Shown: in pieces, positions 20,279-31,901 of the stretch
How the letters are laid out: each line of letters opens with the position of its first letter
Numbering within the stretch: the stretch's first letter is position 1
NCBI RefSeq assembly: GCF_002127325.2
Contig: NC_035439.2
Coordinates: 146,823,709-146,887,708, forward strand
Length of the DNA stretch: 64,000 bases
Source: Helianthus annuus
Taxonomy: Eukaryota; Streptophyta; Magnoliopsida; Asterales; Asteraceae
Reading direction: 5' to 3'
Notes under the pieces: generated by a model
What the model was told of the DNA's origin: nothing
The model's database searches: none
Seen by the model: only the letters and a program-made list of their open reading frames with translations
Translations under genes and position numbers: made by a program

Positions 20279-23200
20279 ATGGCTAAGTCTGAAGAAGTAA
20301 ACAGTCACTCAGAGGAAGGCCCAGATAACACTAGAATACATATAACTAGTGCGGAGCTACAAGCATTAGTAGAAAATGCTGTTGCCAAAGCCATTGAAAG
20401 GCAATATAGTGAACCAAGTAGGACCCGAAGTAGGGCCCGGTCCGCGCCACATTCCAAGACCAAGGATCATTCGGAGGCTCATACCAAACCACTCTCTAAG
20501 AAGGATGCATCTAAGAAAGATGAGCTCAAGAAGGATGATGAGCGACATTCATCCAACCAAAACAGTATTCCATCAAGGGAGGTTGAGCATAAGTCAGAAC
20601 CGCGTGGTAAGTCATGTACATACAAATACTTCGTCTCATGTAAACCCCGGGACTTTACTTGGGAGAAGGGAGCGGTTGACTGCATGACCTGGTTGGACGA
20701 AATGGATACAGTGGTAGATATCAGCGGGTGTGCTGATCGGGATGTAGTGAAGTACGTATCCCAATCGTTCAAAGGGGACGCACTAGCGTGGTGGAAATCT
20801 CTCTTACAAGCTGCCGGAAAGGCCACACTTTACAGTATGTCATGGGATCAGTTCGTAGCCCTTATTAAAGAGAATTTTTGCCCACAACATGAAGTAGAAA
20901 GGATCGAGTCAGACTTCGTATCTTTGGTGATGAAAAATCTAGACTGCCAGGCATACCTCACCACTTTCAATACCCTATCTAGGTTGGTTCCATACTTGGT
21001 AACCCCAGAGCCGAGAAGGATTGCCCGTTTCATTGGGGGTTTGGCCCCTGAGATTAAGGCAAGTGTTAAGGCATCGAGGCCTACAACGTTCAGATCAGTA
21101 GCTGATCTATCTCTCTCTCACACCCAGGACGTAGTCAGGTTGAGAGCACTTAGGAACTCGGAAGAGAATAAGAGGAAGCGTGAGGACGATACCTCACGGA
21201 GATCGGAGAAGAAACACCGAGGGAATAACGACCACAGGAAAGGGTCGGGATTTAAGAGAGATGGGCAACAATCAGGGGATAAGCCCAAATGCAAAACCTG
21301 CAAGAAAAATCATTTTGGGAAATGTCGCTTAGAGTCGAAATCGCAGTCCCACACGAGACCCTGTGGAATCTGCAAATCTACTGACCATACAACTTTGAAG
21401 TGTAAGGGTCTGAAGGATGCAACATGTTACGGTTGCAACGAGAAAGGGCACATAAAGTCTAATTGCCCAAAGAACGCTAAGAAAGCCGATGATGGAAAGA
21501 AGACCAATGCAAGAGTCTTCAAGATGGACGCTAAGGAAGCTGTTCAAGATGACAACGTGATTACAGGTACCTTTCTTGTAAACGATATTTTTGCTAGAGT
21601 ATTGTTTGATTCTGGAGCAGATAAGTCTTTTGTAGATAATAAGTTCTGTGAGTTGTTAAAATTACCTGTAAAAGCCTTAAGTGTGAAGTATGAGGTGGAA
21701 TTAGCTGATGGGACCATAGAAACCGCCTCAACTGTTTTAGATGGATGTGTTATATCCATTAGGAATCACTCTTTTCCATTATCCTTACTTCCCTTTAAGC
21801 TAGCCGGTTTTGACGTAGTGATAGGTATGGATTGGTTGTCACATAACCAAGCCCAGATTGTGTGCAACAGAAAGCAAGTGGTAGTTAAAACTCCGTCTGG
21901 TGAGTCACTCACTATTCAAGGAGATACCCAGCATGGGTTGCCTGAGCAAGTGTCCATGCTCAAGGCATCCAGATGTCTGCAGAAAGGTTGTGTCATTTAC
22001 ATGGCACAAGTTACTGTTGATGAGCCAAAGCCGAAGATTGAAGATATCCCTGTCATTTCGGAATACCCTGAAGTGTTTCCGGAAGAACTACCTGGCTTAC
22101 CGCCGGATAGGCAAGTGGAGTTTCGAATTGACATCATTCCGGGTGCGGCGCCAGTAGCGAGAGCACCATATAGGTTGGCACCAACGGAGATGAAGGAGTT
22201 AAGGACACAGTTAGATGATCTGTTAGCTAAGGGTTTTATTAGACCTAGCTCGTCTCCTTGGGGAGCGCCGATTTTGTTTGTCAAAAAGAAGGATGGATCG
22301 ATGCGTCTGTGCATCGATTACCGCGAGCTTAATAAAGTCACCATCAAGAATAGGTATCCTTTGCCTAGGATCGACGATCTGTTCGATCAATTACAAGGGG
22401 CAAGCTACTTTTCAAAGATCGACTTGAGATCAGGCTATCACCAGCTGAAGGTCAAGGATGAAGATGTACACAAGACAGCGTTTAGGACTCGTTATGGACA
22501 TTACGAGTTCCTAGTGATGCCTTTTGGGCTCACTAACGCGCCATCCGCATTCATGGATCTCATGAATCGCGTCTGCAAGCCTTATCTGGATAAATTCGTC
22601 ATCGTCTTCATTGACGACATCCTTATCTACTCAAAGAACCAGGCTGACCACGAGAAACACCTTCGTTGTATTCTCAAACTTCTACATCATGAGAAACTAT
22701 ATGCCAAATTTTCAAAGTGCGAATTTTGGCTTCGAGAAGTCCAATTCCTTGGGCATGTGGTAAGTGAGCGAGGTATCCAAGTAGATCCCGCTAAGGTAGA
22801 AGCAGTTATGAATTGGCAAGAGCCGAAGACACCTACTGAGATTCGCAGTTTTCTAGGATTAGCAGGATACTATAGGCGATTCATCGAAAATTTTTCAAGG
22901 ATTGCTGCGCCCCTAACTTCGTTGACACGTAAGAAGATCAAGTTTGATTGGGGCCCTAAGCAGCAGGAATCCTTTGACATTCTGAAGAAGAAGTTGAGCA
23001 ATGCACCAGTGTTAACATTGCCCGATGGTATAGAAGAATTCGTGGTGTATTGCGATGCATCACACACTGGCATGGGCTGTGTACTCATGCAGAGAGGCAA
23101 GGTCATTGCCTACGCTTCACGACAACTAAAGGTGCACGAGAAAAACTACACCACCCACGACTTAGAACTGGGTGCCGTCGTATTTGCATTGAAACTTTGG

Positions 23201-24868
23201 AGACACTACTTGTATGGGACAAAGTGTGTGATCTATTCGGGTCACAAGAGCCTTCAACATTTGTTCAATCAGAAGGAATTGAACATGCGACAAAGACGAT
23301 GGATGGAAACTTTAAATGATTACGACTGTGAGATAAGATACCATCCAGGCAAGGCAAATGTAGTTGCTGACGCCTTAAGCAGAAAAGAAAGAGTGAAGCT
23401 GCTAAGAATCAATGCCAAGCGCATAGAAATAAGGAATAGTTTGAACGAAAGGGTGTTAGCTGCACAGAAGGAAGCTGTGTTGGAAGCTAACTATCCTGAA
23501 GAAAAGTTAGGAGTAACTGAGGAGCAGTTATCCTACGACAAGGATGGAATGCTAAGACTAAATGGATGAATATGGGTTCCAGTTTATGGGGGACTTCGGG
23601 ATGTTATCCTCCAGGAAGCCCACAGCTCCAAATATTTCGTTCATCCTGGAGCTGATAAGATGTACCAGGATCTAAAGGCAAACTACTGGTGGATTGGTTT
23701 GAAGAAGTCTGTAGCTGCGTATGTAGCTAAATGTCTGACTTGTGCGCAAGTCAAAGCTGAGCATCAGAAGCCGTCAGGTTTGCTTCAACAACCTGAAATT
23801 CCCACATGGAAGTGGGAGATGGTGACAATGGATTTTATCACCAAATTACCCAAGACAAGGAAGGGAAACGATACTATATGGGTTATAGTAGATAGGCTAA
23901 CCAAGTCAGCACATTTTCTTCCCATTAAGGAAACTTACAGCTCTGACATGTTAGCTCAATTGTATGTTGATAAGATTGTAGCGCTGCATGGTATACCCGT
24001 ATCTATTATCTCTGATAGAGATACTAGATATACGTCACATTTTTGGAAGAGTTTCCAACAATCTTTGGGCACTCGTTTAAATTTTAGTACGGCTTATCAT
24101 CCACAGACTGATGGTCAAAGCGAGCGTACTATTCAAACTTTGGAAGACATGCTACGTGCATGTGCGATCAACTTGGGTGGTAGTTGGGATAAGAACCTAC
24201 CACTAATCGAATTCTCCTACAACGATAGCTACCACACCAGCATAAAAGCTGCGCCTTTTGAGGCCTTATACGGTAGAAAGTGTAGATCGCCTATCTGTTG
24301 GGCGGAAGTTGGAGATGTCCAACTATCAGGACCAGAGATTGTGTTTGAGACGACGGACAAGATTGCCCAAATTCGCGATCGTTTGAAAGCTGCCAGAGAT
24401 AGGCAGAAAAGCTATGCTGATCCAAAGCGTAAGCCTTTTCACTTCGAAGTAGGTGACAAAGTATTGCTTAAGGTATCACCCTGGAAGGGGGTGATGCGAT
24501 TTGGTAAGAAAGGTAAGCTGAGCCCGAGATACATAGGACCTTTTGAGGTTATCGAACGTGTCGGATCAGTTGCCTACAAGCTAAACTTACCTGAAGAACT
24601 TATTAGTATACATAATGTGTTCCACATCTGTAATCTAAAGAAGTGTTTCGCTGACGAATCACTGGTCGTACCGCATACAGATATACACATTGATGAAAGT
24701 TTGAAGTTTGTGGAAAAACCATTGTCGATTGAGGATCGACAGGTGAAGAAGCTCCGAAGAAAGTACATACCTATTGTTAAGGTCAAATGGGATGCCCGTA
24801 GAGGTCCCGAATACACATGGGAGGTAGAATCTACGATGAAAGAAAAGTACCCTCATTTGTTCCAGTAA
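20279..24868 (+). pseudogene. Gag-pol polyprotein of the Tekay-like element, one stop codon inside
   Basis: One frame of 1530 codons is interrupted only by TGA at 23567-23569 (codon 1097). Domains in order: retrotransposon gag (about 115-280); CCHC zinc knuckles (338-397, the last being [14 protein letters not shown]); aspartic protease (DSGA, 444); reverse transcriptase (YRELNKV at 680, FIDD at 777); RNase H (923-1035); integrase with an H-H-C-C finger (1114-1157) and D, D, E near 1184, 1244 and 1288; and a chromodomain (about 1480-1529, ending KYPHLFQ). Family knowledge: this makes the particle, copies RNA to DNA and integrates it, and the chromodomain guides insertion to chromatin. Two defects are visible. 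The stop separates integrase from the rest, and the RNase H motif usually written TDHKSL reads SGHKSL, so a catalytic aspartate is glycine (codon 988, 23240-23242). Confidence 0.94.
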
Positions 24869-24890
24869 ATCTCGAGGTCGAGATTTCCTT

Positions 24891-24904
24891 TAAGGGGGTG
24901 AGGA
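24891..24904 (+). other. Polypurine tract
   Basis: AAGGGGGTGAGGA directly precedes the 3' LTR start at 24905, in the position where plus-strand DNA synthesis is primed. Confidence 0.9.
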
Positions 24905-27900
24905 TGTAACACCTCGGAAATTTATGTCCAATAATGCAATGACACTTGTCATAGGCTTTGGATATGTGAAAACATACTTTAGAGGGACTAAAGTTGTCAA
25001 ACCGTGAAATTTTGGAATATAAGGGTCCAAAGTGTCAACAATGGAAAGATAGGCTCTAAAATAACACTACATAATGTTTATAGTCTCAAACGGTTAAATC
25101 ATGGATCATACAAAGCGGAAAATGTAAGAAAGTGAGGAATTACAAACTACAGGGGCTAAACGTGTCAACATGTTGAATTTATACCTCTGAGTGATCTTTT
25201 GGCAAACCCGAAGCTTTGTAATGATAAAATATACTCACTAGGATATGTGGTAAAAATTTCATGAAGTTTCGTTATCGTATGAGAAAGTTATGATCAAAAC
25301 CGTACATGAAGGGCTAAATGCGTCAACGTCGAATTTCATGACTTTTCGGGTGAGCGCAAAGTTAACCGAGGACTTTACCATGTTTGTAAATGTCCCAAGG
25401 TCCTTAAAAATCAAGTTTGAAGGTCTAATGAGCAAAATAGATGGCCAAAACCTCGTAACCAAGGACCAAGGACCAAAACGCAAAGTTTAAAAGGATTTTT
25501 GGTGGATCAGAAGGACCAGGCGGCCCGCCTGGAGCCCCTTACGCGGGGCGCGTGGTCTGCCCAGCGACAGAAAATACGGATAGCTGCCAGTTTGGTCTAA
25601 TTCCTAGTTGTTTACAGCTTTTCTCCACTCCAAGGCCTCACCAATGAACATACACGCATTTAGGGACACTTGGACACTTCTTACAACATCCCTAGACCTC
25701 TGTATCACCATAAATCAGATCAAAATCTTCATAAAAGGGGGACTTGAAGTTGTAACCAAGAACACTTGCATTTTCAAATTTCACAAGATCAACTCCTGGA
25801 GCTTTCTGGACGACAAGACACCTTCCTAGTGATCTCTAAGCTTTATTAGGACTCTTGTAAGTGTTCATACCCTTCTCTAATTCGTTCTAGCTTAGTTTTT
25901 CAACCGAAAGTCAATCCGTCGTAAACATAGTTTGACTTTACGATTAAACGAAAATGGCTCAGTCATTTCTCAAATTGAAAGTACCTACAAGTTGGTATTT
26001 ATGTGGGAAACAAACCCTCAAAAGGGTATTTTCTGATTCCTACTCTAAGCATGATTATTGTCGAGTCAAAGTTATTCTTAAAAAGTCAACAGAACGTGTT
26101 TTTGCAAAATCTAGCATAAATAGCAATATAGGTCACATGCAACCTGTTTGATCATCAAAATAACTTTATAATAAATGTAAGAACATGTTTCATCATGATC
26201 AACTCGACAATTTTCAGTTAAACCCGGATCGGAACCGAAAGTCTCATAAAATGACTTTTTCTTTGACTCTCGATTAGGATCCGTGCATGCATGTTTGAGA
26301 TCTGCCTTAGAGCTTAATTTGGACCATTTTATATATGTACAACTCTCTGAGATTTTACAAACTTAGTTCTACACTTATCCGATTCATATGCATGTTACCG
26401 GTTTATGCTTAAATATGACTATTTTGCCCTTTTTACTATAAAACGCGATTTTTGAAAAAGTGAAAGAGTAGAAATGGTTGTTACTGATTTATAAACTTGC
26501 ACTTAAAATTTGATATCAGTTTGAGGTCTAGATTAAGAGTTATGCTCGGTATCGTAATTTGAAAGCTTTATGTTAAGTAAACGGCGTAATTAGCGTATAG
26601 CTTATTTAAACCCACTTTTTAATATCAAACTTTTTACCCACTGATGTTATATAATATTTTGGGATTTTTGATGATTTTTATTTAATTTTTGGCCGAGCAT
26701 AACGTAGGTCTCTAGGTTTAATTCGGTTAATACCAATTTCGCCCTTTTTGGCCATAAAATGAATTCTACAAACCCTTTTGACCCGAAACCTTTTTCTACT
26801 GATTTTATTTGTTGAATAAAATTTTTTGAGCCTTCTGGAATTATAAAAATCTCAGCTTTCTTTTAAAAACCCGGAAACGGCTCTAAATCGCCTATTTAAG
26901 CGTTTTTAACACCTAGTATGCACTATAACCATATTAAACATATAAGGTTGATACCTACTGATATTCTTAGTATATTTTTATAAAATAACAGTAAGTATAA
27001 GTTTTTGAACCCAGGTTTCCAGTTTTGACACTTTTAGCCCTTGTGAAATTACCAAAATACCCCTAAGGTGCATAGTTTGATTTTAAATGATAGATTTCAT
27101 ATATGGGTCATACCCTACTGTTATAATATGTTAAATTAAGTATTTTTACTGTATGAATCAGACCTACAACTCAGATTTACAAATTTAACTCTTTTATAAT
27201 CTTTTAAATGACCAAAATGCCCTTATAAGGCATAAGTTGAGTTTAAATTCATTCGGGGCATAATAGAACATAACTTACTGATATTATGACATATTTAGAG
27301 CATATTATCTCAGGAAACTTGCATATGACTCTTATGGTTACCCGTAACGCTCTTTTAGCGTTCGGTTCGGTTTAGGTAACTAGTTTGCATAAATTGACCA
27401 AAACGGGTCAAACATTATCATTTTTGTCTCAAAATCCAGAATGTATTTAGCATACCCATATTATACAAGTATTCAAACTTGTCGGGTCTAAATCACGTTC
27501 TATCCGGTCTTCGCTTAATCGTGCGTTTGAACCGTATCGTCCTTAAAACTAACCGGTCTAAGCATAGGCTTAAATAAAGATCCGTTAGGAATCTAATAGG
27601 TTATTATAAACCTTTGTTCCAGAATAGAAGAACCAGTAAAAGCTACCTTCACTTGCTAGTTGTGATTTATACTTACCAAGGTAAATACTTTTAACTTATT
27701 TTCCCTATACGGGCTTGGGATACGGTATATAAAATACCGCTTGGTCCGGCATCGAATTCTTTAATCGAATAGAGGTTAAATTTATTGAGATGCCTTGTTT
27801 TGAATGTGTTTTATTGCTTAAAGCCTTTGGGGGGGTTAATGACCATGTCCCGGATATCCTTGGCATCTTCTTACGAGATGGCCACGACCTGAGCACGGGG

Positions 27901-28450
27901 TGTAGGCGTACACCCGTCAGTGTATAACTCTATATTGTGGTGTGTCTATTAATCTTTAACCCGGTCTACGGATCGGGCTACTGAACGCATAAGTAACATG
28001 TAAATCCCTTACAAGATTATATTGCATAATTATTCCAAGTTATAAAAATATTTTTATGCCATGTGCATTTAAATCAATTTTCAACCTTTTTCAAAATGAG
28101 TCAGTTAAATTGTATTTACCAGTGTAAACTGACGTATTTTCCCAAAAGGTTAAGTGCAGGTACTACACGAAATAGGCTGGCTGTCTTCTAGAGCGTCCAC
28201 AATAAGTCTCGCAAGCTTGGATGACAATAAATCTGTTGAACAATATCTTATTTTTATTTTGATCCGCCTGTGGATCCGTTTCAACTATTAGTGATATATG
28301 ATATTACACTTTATTAAAGTTGAAATGAATCTATCTTTGCTTCCGCTGTGCATTTATTTATATTGTGTTGTTTGTCTATGATGATGCCAACTACGTCACT
28401 ATACTCCCCACCGGGCCCACCGGTGACACGTGGAAATTAGGGGTGTGACA
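24905..28450 (+). repeat. 3' LTR of the Tekay-like element
   Basis: 3546 bp, TGTAACACCTCGG...GGGGTGTGACA. It matches the 5' LTR with about 33 mismatches and one extra G in a G-run. It is not followed by the target duplication but by primer-binding-site sequence (see 28451-28808). Confidence 0.94.
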
Positions 28451-28808
28451 GGTTGGTATCAGAGCCAACTCTGAGTGAATTAAACACTAGTCTTTTGTGT
28501 TTAATCTCAGTTACACAATTGCACATTCCTCGATTCTCGAGTCTAGACAAAGAACATAGGAAATATCCAAAATTTGTTTTATTTTCTAACTTTGTCTTAT
28601 ATATATTTTGTTGTGTCACTTGTTTGATTTTTGACAGGTTCACAAAATGCCGCCACGTATGAGAGGAAGAGGAAGGGGACAAGGAGCATATGTAGCCCCA
28701 AACGACCATGAAGCCGGACCTTCGCATAGGCGAACACCTTCAGGCTCCCATAACACAGATACTCCCCACCGGGCCCACCGGTGACACGTGGAAATTAGGG
28801 GTGTGACA
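28451..28808 (+). other. Second, truncated internal region plus last 48 bp of an LTR
   Basis: Immediately after the 3' LTR the sequence repeats the start of the internal region (equivalent of 17898-18207): primer binding site, leader, ATG and about 38 codons of the extra ORF. At 28760/28761 it jumps to the last 48 bp of an LTR (equivalent of 17850-17897), then the CTAC-type duplication CTTAC follows. The two joined pieces share only the bases AT at the junction. It reads as the stump of a tandem LTR-internal-LTR-internal-LTR array after a large deletion. Confidence 0.88.
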
Positions 28809-28827
28809 CTTACCAAGCAGACCCTAT

Positions 28828-29735
28828 GGGATGTGAAGGGGTTTGAGTTGGGGGTATTGCTCAACACATGTCAGGTGTGGACTCCATCATGCCATATCCA
28901 AAAAAGTGGGGTGTGGAAGGGGCGTGGCTAGGTGGCGTTGGGGGTGCCATATAACACCTAAATTTCTTTTTTTTTATTAATCACAGACTTAGTATTATGT
29001 TAAATAACTATATTAAAAAAATACATTACATCACCAAAAAAAATCAGTCATCTTCATCTTCATTGGAGTCGAACCTAGAAAGTGTCAAAACATGTTCTAC
29101 CATCGACACTGCTTATAATAATAATAATTCTGTCCTGTCGTCGGATGAGGATGACAAAACAAATTTATCATACGAATCGCTTGAACTTGAAGAATCCATT
29201 TTATATATTTTTTTGGAGTTTGATAATGGTTTTTGAATTTATAGATGGTAAAAATGAGTAAGAAATGTTTGGTTTAACAGCAAGCAATGCCATACTCAAT
29301 CCCTACGCCAGCGGGGCAACGCCATGGCCAACGCTAGCCGGGTGTGGTCTAGCCAGCGTTAAATGCATACCGCTGCCCCAACCCACGCCACACACCCCGT
29401 AGTCTACAAAAGTTGCAATTATACTGTGTTAGTGAAATAACATAGAAATATTCAAAACATGAATTAACACATATTTGCCGAATAGACTATCACAAAAGAA
29501 ACTTTTGACCGGCCAAAATAGACTATCACAAGAGAAACTTTTGACTTGAGAGGGCCAAAATAGACTATCACAAAAAATAACCACAATGTTTTTCTGCTCA
29601 AACATGCTCAGGTTCGAATCCTCTTCAGGAACTTTATTTACTTTTCTTTTCTTTTTGATCTTCAACGCATACCCTAGCTCTTCTTCGACGTCGTTTACAG
29701 ATCTCCGTCGACTAATTTCTCACATTCTTTCGTCA
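28828..29735. repeat. Repeated segment, copy A (right part)
   Basis: It resumes the host segment after the MITE. 'gggatgtgaaggggtttgag' and the following 900 bp match 42551-43515 (copy B); the first 200 bp match 58093-58290 (copy C). Inside are short tandem units 'atagactatcacaaaagaaacttttgac' (29480-29580). The minus-strand reading MDSSSSSDSYDKFVL near 29200 has stops here, while the copy B version (42748-42930) is open for only 60 codons. I do not count it as a gene. Confidence 0.75.
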
Positions 29736-30735
29736 TTCAATATTTTAATATCAGATCTTCAAGAGGTCGACAAAGCAATCAAGGATCATGACAAGGCCAT
29801 ATCCGAACTTCAAGCAACATTGGCGACTATGATGAGCCAACAAGAACAGATTCTAAAGGCGCCGAACGAGAACAAGACCATAACAATCGACACTTCTGGT
29901 TCTGGAAAGAAGATTGAAGGGGATGAACGTTTCGGCAACCGGACGATGCGGATCGGGGAATTCGAGTTCCCTCGGTTCAACGGTGAGAATGTTGAAGGGT
30001 GGCCCTCCCGTTGTGAGCACTTCTTCAACATCGATGAGACCCCCAACAATCTGAAACTCAGGCACGCGGCCATACATGTCGAGGGAGATGCGATCGAGTG
30101 GCATCAATCGTTTATGAAAACAAGGGGTGTTACTGTGGCTGAATTTCCATGGGAAGATTATGTTCAGGCCATTACTTCCCGTTTTTCCAATGCCATGTTT
30201 GAAGACGCAATGGAAGAAATCGCATCGCTTACCCAGATAGGTTCATTGAAAGAGTATAATAGTTCCTTCGATAGGTTACTGAAAAAGGTGAGAATTTGCG
30301 AAGCTTATGCTGTTAGCTTTGTATTTAAAAGGGCTGAAACCTGAAATCAAAGGACCCGTAAAGATGTTCAAGCCATAAACTTTGCATAAGGCGTATGGCT
30401 TAGCAAGAATCCAAGATATTAACAATAAGAACTTGACGAATTGTCAAGAATGGGAATGAATCTGAGAAGATTACACTTCCGGTGAATGCTACAAAACTTC
30501 TGTTGCTTCCAGATCCAACAGGAGTTCCAACAGGAGTCCCTGGCCATCAGCTTATAAACCAGCAAGTATTAACGCAAAGCGCTTGTCAGGTGAGGAACTC
30601 AAGTTAAAAAGGTCAAAAGGAGAATGCTTTTGGTGCACTGAAAACTTCGTTCCAGGACACAAGTGCAAAAAGAAACAACTTTTTGTGATTAATGTGGAAG
30701 GCGATGAGGAAACTGAACAAGACGACAATGGTTAA
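29586..30735 (+). pseudogene. Ty3/gypsy gag relic
   Basis: The frame from 29586 encodes an alpha-helical stretch and then a Retrotrans_gag-type domain (about residues 115-245, including FPRFNGENVEGW, WHQSFM and SLKEYNSSFDRLL). Around 30300 the similarity moves to another frame (LKGLKPEIKGPVKMF), with further stops near 30378 and 30459. A zinc knuckle (CFWC...GHKC) follows at about 30630-30670, and the last stop is at 30733-30735. There is no protease or polymerase after it. The first 150 bp belong to the repeated segment (similar to 43386-43510), so the start at 29586 is not the original gag start. By family, gag proteins package element RNA. The Reina/CRM-like style is my guess. Confidence 0.72.
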
Positions 30736-31650
30736 GGATTGAATTGAAGAGCTTACTTTTTAGGGCAAAAAGTAGGTTAAGGGTGGAGTATTGTTACGTA
30801 TCTTATTTATTTTATATTTTAGTTTTTGAGATGGTAAAAATAAGGAAAAATTACAAGTTTTGTCCTTCATCTATACCTTTTTTCAGGCGGTGTCCTTTTC
30901 AACGAATTTTAACAAATTTCTTGTTTCTGACTAGAAATTTAGATGAAATATAACCATGTCTCAAAACTGGTGTCTCTGAATACATACAGTTTAGGTGAAC
31001 CGGGCGGTTTTCAGGGTTTTGCTATTCGGATTTCTGAAAAAAAATTACTTTTTAAAAAAAGCAGAATTTTGTATTAAATTCTTTAAACAAATGATAAGAT
31101 TGTTGATGAGTATGATATAGGTAGATAACTTTATATTTCTAAAATAAAAAATATAAATAATAAATGCAAAAAATGGTCTGTTCAGCTTAGACAACTGGTT
31201 TCAACTTTCAAACGATAAACCGAACCGTTAACTAGCAAATCGTTAGTACTGTACCGTGAAGTGATCTGGAAACAATTGTATGCAGTAACCTAAAACTTTA
31301 AATAACAGTGATTTAAGGAGGTTGTATGCATTAAATATAGACTTTGGGCGGCTTTCAACCCGTTTGACTCGTTATGTTTTCACTAAGTTTTTTTTGTTTG
31401 ACATGTTGTCCTGCTTTAATTGTTGTGTCTAAAATATGCGTAGAGGGAGAATTGGGGTTTCCTCTGTTCTACAAATATACAATCAGTTGTTTTATCTATT
31501 TCGTATTACAACTAATATAAGAACATTTACATGGGTCAGCTTATGTAAACCATCTTCATACATCAGAAGAGCACTTTATCCAACCGAATCGCAGTGTAAT
31601 CATTGTGGGTCTGTATTTAATTTACCTGAAAGCAGCAAGTGTTAATACAG
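30736..31650. other. Non-coding DNA with kinase-locus repeats
   Basis: There is no gene that I can support. The part 31259-31380 ('ggaggttgtatgcattaaa', 'gactttgggcggctttcaacc') recurs at 33508-33612. The part 31437-31450 and 31545-31600 (gtagagggagaattgg; catacatcagaagagcacttta) recurs at 33630-33690. These are duplicated pieces of the region upstream of the U-box kinase. Confidence 0.55.
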
Positions 31651-31901
31651 GTAGAACAAGGACACAAGGTGTTGGTTCATGCAGCAGCAGGCAGGGTTGG
31701 TTCTGTGTTATGCCAGTGGGCAAATATGCTTGATGCCACTGTCATTGGAACTGTATCAACCAAATAGAAGGCTTTGCAAGCTAATGAAGAAGGATGTCAT
31801 CATGCTATTATCTACAAAGAAGAGGATATTATTACCCGTGTTGCTGAGATGGTGAAGGAGTTGATGTTGTGTTCGATTCTATGGGAAAAGACACCTTTCA
31901 G
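31651..31901 (+). pseudogene. Quinone oxidoreductase (zeta-crystallin-like) exon relic
   Basis: After an acceptor-like 'ttaatacag' the frame reads VEQGHKVLVHAAAGRVGS, then LCQWANML, VIGTVSTK, a stop (31765-31767), GCHHAIIYKEED, and after a one-frame shift GVDVVFDSMGKDTFQ. This is the NAD(P)H-binding fold of medium-chain quinone oxidoreductases, with the usual AAAGGVG loop carrying R for G. Only about 85 codons are present; the stop and frameshift make it non-functional. By family the enzyme reduces quinones with NADPH. It lies between duplicated pieces of the U-box kinase region and was probably carried in by duplication or transposition. Confidence 0.75.

Larger units (their letters stand above)
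14353..28808 (+). mobile_element. Tekay-like chromovirus (Ty3/gypsy) LTR retrotransposon with an extra tail
   Basis: The whole insertion is bounded by the 5-bp duplication CTTAC (14348-14352 and 28809-28813) and starts TG and ends CA. In order it holds a 5' LTR, a Met-tRNA primer binding site, an extra ORF, a gag-protease-RT-RNaseH-integrase-chromodomain frame, a polypurine tract and a 3' LTR. An unusual 358-bp tail of internal plus LTR-end sequence follows. The long LTRs (3.5 kb) and the C-terminal chromodomain fit the Tekay/Del clade. By eye the LTRs differ at about 33 positions plus one 1-bp indel in 3.5 kb (about 1%), so it is young. The polyprotein is broken by one stop codon, so this copy cannot make its own integrase in the normal way. 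Confidence 0.93.
13309..28824. mobile_element. Tourist-like MITE, split by the Tekay-like retrotransposon
   Basis: The left end GGTAGCGTTTGGTA and the inverted right end GGGTCTGCTTGGTA form an imperfect terminal repeat, flanked by a TAT duplication (13306-13308 and 28825-28827). Copies B and C of the host segment lack this insertion (near 42550 and 58092). Its own length is about 1.06 kb: a (TTA)n run, a CCACC-rich tract (13720-14165) and tandem ATTCCATTACCTCGTTC units (14265-14346). The retrotransposon entered 16 bp from the right end. The long open frames here are low-complexity and not genes. Confidence 0.65.

Noticed and set aside
23567..23569. Programmed stop-codon readthrough between RNase H and integrase
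   Set aside because: Plant gypsy elements normally use one open frame, and this copy has another defect (RNase H), so simple damage is more likely. Kept as a question in the findings.
31436..31645. 69-codon frame before the quinone-oxidoreductase relic
   Set aside because: No motif; part of the sequence is duplicated non-coding flank of the kinase locus.
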